Shown here: positions 1 through 4,489 of the stretch, in pieces | Layout of the letters: every line of letters starts with the position of its first letter | Numbering within the stretch: position 1 is the first letter of the stretch | Source of the DNA: Candidatus Bathyarchaeota archaeon | GTDB taxonomy: Archaea; Thermoproteota; Bathyarchaeia; 40CM-2-53-6; RBG-13-38-9 | DNA length: 6,339 nucleotides | Assembly (NCBI GenBank): GCA_007050885.1 | Contig: SMYQ01000124.1 | Location: forward strand, 1 to 6,339 | Direction: 5' to 3' | Notes under the pieces: model-generated | What the model was told of the DNA's origin: nothing | Database searches by the model: none | What the model saw: the letters and a program-made list of their open reading frames with translations, nothing else | Translations under genes and position numbers: made by a program

Positions 1-2
1 TA

Positions 3-431
3 CCGGTGACTCCGGATGTTCAAGTGGTTTTCGATAAGGGCCGCATGGTAGATCGAGCCAAAGGATATCCTCGACTATATATGGAGTGGACGGAGCGGGT
101 TAAGAAGAAAGAAGGCCGTGCTAAATTTGAGAAAATTTTGCAAACTTTTAGACATTTTTTGAATTATTACGAGGGGGATGAAGAAAAAGAGAAGCCTTCT
201 AAAAAGGTGCCGATGGTGAGTGTTCAGGGGTTTGAGGAAATGCCAAGTGGACGAGAGAAACGGTTCTTTGATTATAAGGGAATTTGCAAAAATGCCATAT
301 GTAGTGCGCCTCTTCTGGATGGCACTTATATGACAATGACGGTTAGCTGTGAGTTTTTCACAGTGCTCGATATAACAACAAAGGAAGGAGCAAGCGATGA
401 GATTGACTGTAATGCGGGTGGAGTATCCTAA
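3..431 (+). CDS. Unrecognised protein, 5'-truncated by window edge
   Basis: I do not recognise this protein. The frame is open to the left edge, so the true start may lie outside the window. Internal candidates are GTG at 6, which has no visible ribosome-binding site, and ATG at 45, preceded by AAGGG at 36-40. From GTG 6 the product is 141 residues. The middle is highly charged and rich in Lys and Glu (about residues 33-68). The C-terminal part has Cys residues in the stretch CKNAICSAP, followed by a hydrophobic, beta-prone segment that includes SCEFFTVLDI. The last 35 bases overlap the next gene in another frame, an unusually long overlap for this window, where 4 to 14 bases is normal. No signal peptide or known domain is evident. 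Function unknown; moderately sure it is coding because the frame is long and reaches the next gene's ribosome-binding site. Confidence 0.6.
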   Translation, partial: PVTPDVQVVFDKGRMVDRAKGYPRLYMEWTERVKKKEGRAKFEKILQTFRHFLNYYEGDEEKEKPSKKVPMVSVQGFEEMPSGREKRFFDYKGICKNAICSAPLLDGTYMTMTVSCEFFTVLDITTKEGASDEIDCNAGGVS

Positions 432-810
432 ATTATACGGGGATAGTATAGAGGCTTTTTGTAAGTCGACGATGACCAAAAGAGATGTGGTGGCCGGGAT
501 GTATCCGGGCGACCTGGTATTGTTAGTGTGTTGTCCTCTGGCTGAGAGCGAGCAGATAGCGGATTATTTCGACAAGAACTTTCCCGAAATAAAGTACGCC
601 ATTGAAGTAACACCAGAGGAAGCTTCGGCAACGACGGAGATAGTCGTGAAACCAGACGACGTGAATCTGGCCAGGGAATCGCTCAGAGCTTTAGGGTCGA
701 AGTATTGGGCCAGCATGACACTGGTGCGGCATGGGATACCAATGCTTCGTGCCAACAAAGCTGTCCAGGTGGCGTATGATGAGCTGAATTCGGCCAAACA
801 GAAAGGGTGA
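397..810 (+). CDS. Unrecognised 137-residue protein
   Basis: I do not recognise a family. The start ATG 397 is well supported by AAGGAAGGAG at 381-390, six bases upstream, and is preferred over the in-frame ATG 412. The protein looks soluble and of mixed alpha/beta type. A hydrophobic strand (DLVLLVCCPL, about residues 40-49) is followed by an acidic helix (ESEQIADYF), a further strand, and a C-terminal helical part with a basic tail. That order could fit a small alpha/beta domain, but I see no catalytic motif. It ends in TGA ten bases before the start of the Nmad1-type gene and is probably co-transcribed with it. Whether it belongs to the same pathway is unknown. Confidence 0.75.
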   Translation: MRLTVMRVEYPKLYGDSIEAFCKSTMTKRDVVAGMYPGDLVLLVCCPLAESEQIADYFDKNFPEIKYAIEVTPEEASATTEIVVKPDDVNLARESLRALGSKYWASMTLVRHGIPMLRANKAVQVAYDELNSAKQKG

Positions 811-820
811 TGGGATAGTC

Positions 821-1219
821 GTGCTGATAGGAAAAGAGAGTCAGCTGGAAATCGACCGAAGTGAATTGGTTGCGGATGTTAAGGTGATTGTCGATGGATT
901 GGTGGCGAGGATCTTGGCCAAGAATAGGTATTATGGAAACTCGGTGCTTAGTCCTGTTAGGATATTCAGCAAGGCCGATGACATTGAGCAAATCAACGTT
1001 CGTATCGACGATAAGCTATCTAGGATAGGGAACGGCGCTGCGGATGATGACGAGGACCCAATCGATGATTTACTGGGCTATCTGGTGCTTTTGAAGGTTG
1101 CCAGGAAGCGACAGAGGGAGAAGGGGACGGCTCAGGTTGGTACGATAGGCCTTGTTACCAAAGGGCCGGTGACTGTGAATCCCAATGCTACATTAAGACC
1201 TACGGAGTCAAAAGAATGA
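821..1219 (+). CDS. DUF1599 / nucleotide modification associated domain 1 (Nmad1) protein
   Basis: The 132-residue product matches, from memory, the DUF1599 / Nmad1 family found in many phages. A helix (about 15-33) leads to K34-N-x-x-Y-G39-N-S and then P45-x-R-I-F-S-K51. The hallmark R61-I-D-D-K-L-S-R68 follows, then an acidic run D75-D-D-E-D and D82-D-L-L-G-Y87 in a last helix. Acidic residues and Lys/Arg spread over a helical bundle recall MazG-like all-alpha NTP pyrophosphatases. That kinship is my inference, and no activity is proven here. The family is linked computationally to phage systems that make modified nucleotides, so a role in the nucleotide pool or in base modification is the best guess. 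The start is GTG 821; AGGGTGA at the end of the preceding gene lies about ten bases upstream. The C-terminal 35 residues look like a disordered tail. The stop overlaps the next ATG (ATGA), indicating translational coupling. Confidence 0.85.
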   Translation: MLIGKESQLEIDRSELVADVKVIVDGLVARILAKNRYYGNSVLSPVRIFSKADDIEQINVRIDDKLSRIGNGAADDDEDPIDDLLGYLVLLKVARKRQREKGTAQVGTIGLVTKGPVTVNPNATLRPTESKE

Positions 1220-1542
1220 CAAGCAAGGACTGGAAGTGGGAGTTTGATGAACGAGGGTATGTGTATCGGCGCTCGATTAAGGAAGGTCAGATTGCCAAGT
1301 ACGTACTCCGGAGAGAGGGTACGGGGTCGACCGGAGCGTGGACCTTGGAGATTTGGCAATCTCACAGGGCCAAGCCGAACATAGTGTTCAACTACTTAAA
1401 GACAAGGGCTGAGGGAATACACCTGGTGGCGTTTTTGATTGGCGAAGGACCGATGTGGGCTGACCCAACGGATGTACCCAAAAAGCCACCAAAAGCGACG
1501 GTTCCTGCGGAGATAACAGCCAAAGCGGTAGTGTGTCGCTGA
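1216..1542 (+). CDS. Unrecognised 108-residue protein coupled to the Nmad1 gene
   Basis: No family is recognised. The ATG overlaps the TGA of the Nmad1-type gene by four bases, with GGAG at 1204-1207 eight bases upstream, so translation is probably coupled. The protein is rich in Trp and basic residues. An N-terminal beta-rich part (WKWEFDERGYVYRR, then KYVLRRE and WTLEIWQS) is followed by a helix and a hydrophobic strand (HLVAFLIGEG). A Pro/Lys-rich tail (DVPKKPPKA) looks disordered. This could be a small antiparallel beta-sheet domain. It ends in TGA directly followed by TAA (1540-1545). The coupling suggests, but does not prove, a shared role with the Nmad1 protein. Confidence 0.75.
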   Translation: MTSKDWKWEFDERGYVYRRSIKEGQIAKYVLRREGTGSTGAWTLEIWQSHRAKPNIVFNYLKTRAEGIHLVAFLIGEGPMWADPTDVPKKPPKATVPAEITAKAVVCR

Positions 1543-1561
1543 TAAAGAAAGGACCCTGATA

Positions 1562-1840
1562 ATGGGACTGGTTGTCTTGGTAATATGTGAGGCGATAGCG
1601 CTGGTGGTTTCGGTCATAGCTATTGTTAAGATACTTGCCAGGTTGAGCGACGAAGAAGATCGGTATGTGAATGCTCAAGTACATCGGATAAAGGCGGAGC
1701 AAGAATTGGTTGTTATGGGGTTGGAGGCTGTAAAGCTTAAGACCGAGCGCGATGACTACAAACAGAAATGGGAGAAGCTACACGATATGGTTTTTCCTTC
1801 GGGTTCTAGTGAAGACAGTGAAGATGAGGAAACGGAGTAA
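1562..1840 (+). CDS. Small membrane-anchored coiled-coil protein
   Basis: This 92-residue protein has one predicted membrane segment at about residues 3-22 (LVVLVICEAIALVVSVIAIV, with a single buried Glu10). It is followed by a long charged helix (about 29-75) with coiled-coil character, and a very acidic Ser/Glu/Asp tail (about 79-92). It is an inner-membrane protein by prediction. Lys23 and Arg27 immediately follow the membrane segment, while the N-terminus has no charge. The positive-inside rule therefore favours a cytoplasmic C-terminal coil. Rz-type spanins share the membrane-plus-coil plan but place the coil in the periplasm, and there is no overlapping Rz1 lipoprotein frame visible. 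AAAGGA at 1548-1553 lies eight bases before ATG 1562. Function unknown; it may anchor a phage process or a host protein at the membrane. Confidence 0.78.
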   Translation: MGLVVLVICEAIALVVSVIAIVKILARLSDEEDRYVNAQVHRIKAEQELVVMGLEAVKLKTERDDYKQKWEKLHDMVFPSGSSEDSEDEETE

Positions 1841-1848
1841 CAGATACG

Positions 1849-2094
1849 ATGCCACTGATGAGGTGCTTGTGCTCGGCTAGGATGGAAGAAGGGTACTCGG
1901 AAACAAAGAGCTTCGATAGTATGGGTAACCCGCTGGCGATACCGACTGTGATTACCTGGTGGGATTGTCCGGAATGCTCGATGGCGTGCGTGGTGACCTC
2001 TAACGGCTTAGGGAGCCATCCGGTGTGGTACACGAAGCGTAAGATAGGACAATACTCGGGGCTAGTTGATGATAGAGCTATGAGGGCGCGATAA
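1849..2094 (+). CDS. Small Cys-rich, probable zinc-binding protein
   Basis: An 81-residue protein with a probable metal site. C6-x-C8 near the N-terminus and C40-P-E-C43, with an extra C47, would make a split four-Cys zinc site. WW immediately precedes the second pair. The spacing is not a standard named zinc finger that I can identify. The C-terminal 30 residues are basic and polar. GGAG at 1834-1837, inside the end of the preceding gene, lies 11 bases upstream of ATG 1849. The stop TAA at 2092-2094 is one base before the next ATG. Role unknown; such small zinc-knuckle proteins are common in phage early regions and may bind nucleic acid or protein. Confidence 0.72.
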   Translation: MPLMRCLCSARMEEGYSETKSFDSMGNPLAIPTVITWWDCPECSMACVVTSNGLGSHPVWYTKRKIGQYSGLVDDRAMRAR

Positions 2095-2095
2095 T

Positions 2096-2323
2096 ATGAT
2101 AATACTCAAGGGTCCTAATAAGGAAGTATTCGCCGAAGATGTTCAAGTCGGAGACCTGGTGCTTGTGAGTAAGGATACCTATCATCAGGTGGTTCGAACT
2201 TTCCATGATTTCGTGGATAAGGAAGTGCGACTCTTCTACCGTGATGAAATAGAAATAAGAACCTTCTTGATGGGTAGTAAGGTTACTATCAAAGACATGG
2301 AAACTGTTGATTTGCTGGCGTAG
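2096..2323 (+). CDS. Small beta-rich protein with a VGDLVLV motif
   Basis: A 75-residue protein that appears almost entirely beta-stranded. The A13-E-D-V-Q-V-G-D20 turn followed by LVLV resembles the opening of small SH3-like or Hint-like beta barrels found in many phage proteins. The later strands are HQVVRTFHDF, EVRLFYRD and EIEIRTFLM, ending in KVTIKDME. I cannot assign a function. GAGGG at 2082-2086 lies nine bases before ATG 2096, and the gene starts one base after the previous stop, so it is in the same transcription unit. A short basic/aromatic beta barrel could bind nucleic acid or protein, which is inference only. Confidence 0.72.
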   Translation: MIILKGPNKEVFAEDVQVGDLVLVSKDTYHQVVRTFHDFVDKEVRLFYRDEIEIRTFLMGSKVTIKDMETVDLLA

Positions 2324-2348
2324 GCCGGAAAGGAATGTGTACTGTATT

Positions 2349-2555
2349 ATGACAATCAAAGAACTGCATGACCTGATGAAAAAGTACGAAGGATTACTGT
2401 CGAAACGAACGGAGCTGGCTTTCATCCTTCATAGGCTCGGAACTTCGGACGCTGTTCCAGTAACGACAAAGATTAAACGAGCCGACCTCCAAGGAGAACT
2501 GGATGAAGTAAACCTCCAAATAGAAAAAATGGGTAATATCAAAATACTCGTCTGA
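2349..2555 (+). CDS. Small helical (coiled-coil hairpin) protein
   Basis: I chose ATG 2349, giving 68 residues. The AAAGGA at 2329-2334 fits it (spacing 14, rather long) and sits too close to the in-frame GTG 2337. A TTG at 2307 would overlap the preceding gene and has no good site. The product is two amphipathic helices. Residues 2-31 begin TIKELHDLMKKYEGLL, and a second helix covers about 44-60 (ADLQGELDEVNLQIEKM), separated by a loop containing VPVTTKIKR. This is a likely helical hairpin or dimer-forming protein. No family is recognised. Its TGA stop (2553-2555) touches the left arm of an inverted repeat, so the gene may end a transcription segment. Confidence 0.68.
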   Translation: MTIKELHDLMKKYEGLLSKRTELAFILHRLGTSDAVPVTTKIKRADLQGELDEVNLQIEKMGNIKILV

Positions 2556-2594
2556 TACGAAACCATCACTGGGATGCTGAATTTAATTTCGTAT
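2555..2594 (+). other. 8-bp perfect inverted repeat (possible hairpin) after the helical-protein gene
   Basis: ATACGAAA (2555-2562) is exactly complementary in reverse to TTTCGTAT (2587-2594), with a 24-base loop. Inside the loop CATC (2564-2567) and GATG (2573-2576) could form a second small stem. There is no T-run after the right arm (TTGGGG follows), so it is not a standard intrinsic terminator. It could be an RNA processing site, an operator with separated half-sites, or chance. It lies in one of the few real gaps in the window. Confidence 0.35.
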
Positions 2595-2678
2595 TGGGGT
2601 AAATGATGAATCAAGAGGATGATGAACTATGAGGGGTTTGGGGTCACAATCAGCAACGACGACACAAAAAAGTGAGAG
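2595..2678 (+). other. Gap without a convincing gene; mini-ORFs only
   Basis: Between the inverted repeat and the zinc-ribbon gene there are only very short frames. ATG 2603 gives 9 codons ending at 2632. ATG 2629 gives 17 codons ending in TGA 2680-2682, just before the next gene's ATG 2685. ATG 2619 gives 18 codons ending at 2675. The first two overlap as ATGA and have weak purine-rich sites upstream. They could be leader peptides or decayed coding sequence, but nothing lets me call them genes. Confidence 0.3.
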
Positions 2679-2684
2679 GTGAGA

Positions 2685-3038
2685 ATGTTCGTACTGTTTA
2701 TCAAAAGAATCGTGTTGACTGTTTCGGGGTGGATGGAGGAGCGACGGTTTGCTGGCACATGTCCTACCAGGGCCGAAGTGGATACTCTTATCGAGAAGCT
2801 TTGCAAGGTCGATGAATGTCCTAAGTGTGGGAGGCCGGTAAAGGCTGGAAAGGTGATGCTTCGGTGTGTGGATAGCTACGCCAAGAATGGTTACAAGTGC
2901 GACTGGGAGTTACCCTTGCAGTTCGATATTGAGGAGTATCATGACATGATTGGAGTGGCTGAGATTTTGAAGATGAGTGTCGAGTGGATAGAGCAAGATA
3001 AAAACGGAGATAGAGAGAAGGTGTACGATGCTGAGTAA
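2685..3038 (+). CDS. Zinc-ribbon protein
   Basis: I chose ATG 2685 because GAGGTGA (2676-2682) places a good ribosome-binding core five bases upstream. The in-frame GTG 2679 has none. The 117-residue product begins with a short hydrophobic/basic stretch (MFVLFIKRIVLTV), possibly an amphipathic membrane-contacting helix. A helical segment with C26 and C40 follows. Then comes a clear zinc ribbon: C45-P-K-C48-G, C61 and C72, that is C-x2-C-x12-C-x10-C. The CPKCG knuckle and the downstream KCDWEL resemble topoisomerase-type and other zinc ribbons, which bind nucleic acid or mediate protein contacts. The C-terminal half is acidic and helical. The end overlaps the next gene by 11 bases. Specific role unknown. 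Confidence 0.8.
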   Translation: MFVLFIKRIVLTVSGWMEERRFAGTCPTRAEVDTLIEKLCKVDECPKCGRPVKAGKVMLRCVDSYAKNGYKCDWELPLQFDIEEYHDMIGVAEILKMSVEWIEQDKNGDREKVYDAE

Positions 3039-3219
3039 AGAAGAAAAAGAAAAGATGAAGGATGATTTGGTACCGATAATTGACAAGGTGACCCGAGAAG
3101 TTTTCACAAGAGAGGGTGTTGTAAAAGAAGAAGGGATCGGCTGGCAGACTGAGTTGATAGCCGAGATAGCGGTAGAGGTCATCGATTATTATAAATCACG
3201 GCGGATAGCCTTATATTAA
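3028..3219 (+). CDS. Small acidic/basic helical protein
   Basis: This 63-residue protein is mostly charged helix. MLSKEEKEKMKDDLVPIIDKV is followed by a short loop (EGVVKEEGIG) and a second helix (about 39-58) ending KSRRIALY. AAGG at 3018-3021 lies six bases before ATG 3028, and the 11-base overlap with the zinc-ribbon gene suggests coupled translation. I do not recognise the family. It is the last gene before the promoter-bearing gap at 3220-3292, so it may close the upstream transcription unit, although no intrinsic terminator is visible after it. Confidence 0.72.
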   Translation: MLSKEEKEKMKDDLVPIIDKVTREVFTREGVVKEEGIGWQTELIAEIAVEVIDYYKSRRIALY

Positions 3220-3235
3220 AAGGGTAGTAAACTTC

Positions 3236-3264
3236 TTGACCTGAACGTAGAACCAGGGTATGCT
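3236..3264 (+). promoter_or_regulatory. Sigma70-type promoter candidate
   Basis: TTGACC at 3236-3241 matches the -35 consensus at five of six positions. TATGCT at 3259-3264 matches the -10 consensus at four of six, and the spacer is exactly 17 bases. It sits in the 73-base gap between the small helical gene and the TGA-interrupted gene, with a transcription start expected near 3271. It would drive the interrupted gene and the block to its right. No extended -10 TG or obvious operator repeat is visible. Confidence 0.55.
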
Positions 3265-3292
3265 TTTCTAAAGACTCGGCTAGGAGCTGAAG

Positions 3293-3484
3293 ATGAGAAA
3301 ATACAAAGTCAAGGTATATCACGGCCCATATTCTGGTGAAGTCGAAGTGCTTTGTGATCCAAATACAGAGACAGAGACTGTGAAGGCGCTGGCTCGGTGA
3401 AAGTTTCTGAATCAATTTGGATCTGTACTGGGTATGTGTGCGGAGGCTCAAAAAATACTCGATTATTGTGATGTTGAAGACTAA
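3293..3484 (+). pseudogene. Small gene interrupted by an in-frame TGA at codon 36
   Basis: ATG 3293 has a strong ribosome-binding site (TAGGAG 3281-3286, six bases away). The frame runs 35 codons, starting MRKYKVKVYHGPYSGEVEV, to TGA 3398-3400. It then continues in the same frame for 27 more codons, starting KFLNQFGSVLGM, to TAA 3482-3484, eleven bases before the next gene. Read as one, the 63-residue product has a beta-rich N-terminus and a helix (ETETVKALAR-x-KFLNQFG) that spans the stop. This order, strands then helix then strand, is common in small phage proteins. A single base change (TGG, CGA, AGA or GGA to TGA) would explain it. TGA is a normal stop in neighbouring genes, so the code is not altered. 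It could be a nonsense mutation, a sequencing error, or leaky readthrough (TGA followed by A). If the stop is real the product is a 35-residue peptide. Confidence 0.6.
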
Positions 3485-3495
3485 AGGGGAAGCAA

Positions 3496-3708
3496 ATGAA
3501 CAAGAAGCAAGCTCTAGCGAAGGCTCGTAAGAAGTTTGGGCCAACGGCATTTGCCAGGGTAGAGAAAGGCAAAGAGCCGTACAAGATTGGCATCGTTCGC
3601 GATGGCGAAGAAGTTGTCTTGGGATCTGGCTGGAATTTTCAAGAAGCTTTTTGGAATTATGAGGAGTGGGGAGCTTTTTTCATGGAGAGAAATGAGACCA
3701 AAGGATGA
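3496..3708 (+). CDS. Small basic protein of a phage-type family, function unknown
   Basis: A 70-residue protein with a basic N-terminal helix (NKKQALAKARKKFGPTAFARV). A beta-hairpin (YKIGIVRDGEEVVLGSGW) and an aromatic C-terminal helix (FQEAFWNYEEWGAFF) follow. The order helix, GP-x-AFARV, YKIG, V-LGSG-W, then a helix beginning EAF resembles small proteins I recall from phages and related genomes, with no proven function that I know of. The compact alpha-beta-beta-alpha order is loosely like nucleic-acid-binding folds. AGGGGA at 3485-3490 lies five bases before ATG 3496. The TGA overlaps the next ATG by four bases, so translation is coupled to the zinc-ribbon gene. Confidence 0.78.
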   Translation: MNKKQALAKARKKFGPTAFARVEKGKEPYKIGIVRDGEEVVLGSGWNFQEAFWNYEEWGAFFMERNETKG

Positions 3709-4007
3709 GTTTTACAGATCAGAAGCCATTTGTGGCAACAGAGAAAGATGTGAAGGCCACTTGGAGTGGTGTCCCCAACGGTAAGAATTTCAGGTGTGCG
3801 TGGTGTGGATATAAATTCAAAGAGGGAGATACGGTTAGATGGGTTTATACCAACGATCCTTCATATCGCGGACTAGAAATAGGTGGGAATCCGTTTATTT
3901 GTATATCCTGTGATGGAGACAAGGCTGACATTATTTCTAGGTTGGCGAAGATGGCGCAAGAAGCCAAAGAAAAATATTGGTGGTTTTTGATGCGGTATGG
4001 GGAGTAA
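3705..4007 (+). CDS. Zinc-ribbon protein with C-terminal helix
   Basis: This 100-residue protein carries a split zinc site. C31-A-W-C34-G is the first knuckle and C66-I-S-C69-D the second, 31 residues apart, with beta strands between (DTVRWVYTND and NPFICISC). The layout C-x2-C-G-x4-EGD ... GNPFICISC is typical of small treble-clef or zinc-ribbon proteins in phages. The N-terminal 28 residues look flexible. A C-terminal helix (ADIISRLAKMAQEAKEKYWWF) may mediate dimerisation. The start overlaps the previous stop (ATGA), and no separate well-spaced ribosome-binding site is seen, so it probably depends on coupling. Role unknown; protein or nucleic-acid binding is the general expectation. Confidence 0.82.
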   Translation: MSFTDQKPFVATEKDVKATWSGVPNGKNFRCAWCGYKFKEGDTVRWVYTNDPSYRGLEIGGNPFICISCDGDKADIISRLAKMAQEAKEKYWWFLMRYGE

Positions 4008-4008
4008 T

Positions 4009-4278
4009 GTGACGAAGGCCAAGCCACTTACAGACATCCAAAAGGAGACCTTGCTTTACCTTATTGGTTTTGTGAAGGAGTTTTATTATCAGCCTTCTTA
4101 TGATGAGATGTGTGAGCATTTTGGAATCAAGAGTAAGCACGCAATGTACGAGCGGTTGAAAGCTATCGAGAAAAAGGGGTGGATAGAAATTCCTTACGGC
4201 GGCAAGCGAGCCATTGTCATAACTTGCGATGCTATCGATTTGTACGAGATGGAGATGCGGAGCGATGCAAACAACTAA
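4009..4278 (+). CDS. Stand-alone LexA-type winged-helix DNA-binding protein
   Basis: The 89-residue product matches the N-terminal DNA-binding domain of LexA almost end to end. LTDIQKETLLYLIGFVKEF corresponds to LexA helix 1. QPSYDEMCEHFGIKSKHAMYE is the helix-turn-helix, with the family's P-S/T-x-x-E and the G-I-K-S turn. RLKAIEKKGWIEI and KRAIVI form helix and wing. LexA's dimerisation and Ser-Lys self-cleavage domain (residues beyond about 75 in LexA) is absent, so it cannot be inactivated by RecA-stimulated self-cleavage. It likely acts as a repressor, activator or LexA competitor at phage or host operators. GTG 4009 follows the previous stop with GGGGAG at 3999-4004, four bases away. ATG 3997 is an alternative that adds MGSN and overlaps the previous gene by 11 bases. 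The recognition is strong; the target is unknown. Confidence 0.85.
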   Translation: MTKAKPLTDIQKETLLYLIGFVKEFYYQPSYDEMCEHFGIKSKHAMYERLKAIEKKGWIEIPYGGKRAIVITCDAIDLYEMEMRSDANN

Positions 4279-4489
4279 GAAAATGATCCGCAAGGAAATT
4301 ACACTTCAGTATGATGGTGGTTTTTGCAGTTGGGAGTGTGAAGGTTTGCAGCAAGTACCGGGGGCGGTTAGTTATTGTCACTGCATTGCCTATGAGCTAC
4401 CTGTTCGGACTAATTCTCCAAGAGGAGTTCCAGAGCGGTGCTCCAAGTGTCTCGAAGAGAACAGGTATGAAGGGTTGGGAGTAAAATGA
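4265..4489 (+). CDS. Small Cys-rich, probable zinc-binding protein
   Basis: I chose ATG 4265 (74 residues). GGAG at 4251-4254 lies ten bases upstream and the overlap with the LexA-like gene is 14 bases. ATG 4283 is a possible later start. Likely metal ligands are C21-x3-C25, C38-H39-C40 and C59-x2-C62. That is enough for one four-Cys site with spare ligands, or for two sites. The remainder is polar with a short beta strand (KEITLQYDGG). The arrangement is not a zinc finger class I can name. The last bases overlap the YkgJ-like gene by four (ATGA), so the two Cys-rich proteins are probably made together. Confidence 0.72.
   Translation: MQTTKKMIRKEITLQYDGGFCSWECEGLQQVPGAVSYCHCIAYELPVRTNSPRGVPERCSKCLEENRYEGLGVK

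Noticed and set aside
75..479. Reverse-strand open frame of 134 codons, and other reverse-strand frames across the window
   Set aside because: All lie opposite well-supported + strand genes, lack good ribosome-binding sites and have compositions typical of antisense shadows.
1562..1840. Rz-type spanin
   Set aside because: No overlapping lipoprotein (Rz1) frame, no neighbouring lysis genes, and the charge pattern favours a cytoplasmic coil.
2191..2204. GGTTCGAACTTTCC, resembling a tRNA T-arm
   Set aside because: It lies inside the small beta-rich protein gene, and no acceptor, D or anticodon stems can be placed around it.
3398..3400. Window-wide reassignment of TGA to an amino acid
   Set aside because: Several genes end in TGA overlapping the next ATG or followed at once by another stop (for example 1219, 1542, 4489), so TGA works as a stop here.
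3587..3784. A second + strand frame overlapping the genes at 3496-3708 and 3705-4007
   Set aside because: It overlaps two better-supported genes in another frame and has no family resemblance or proper start signal.
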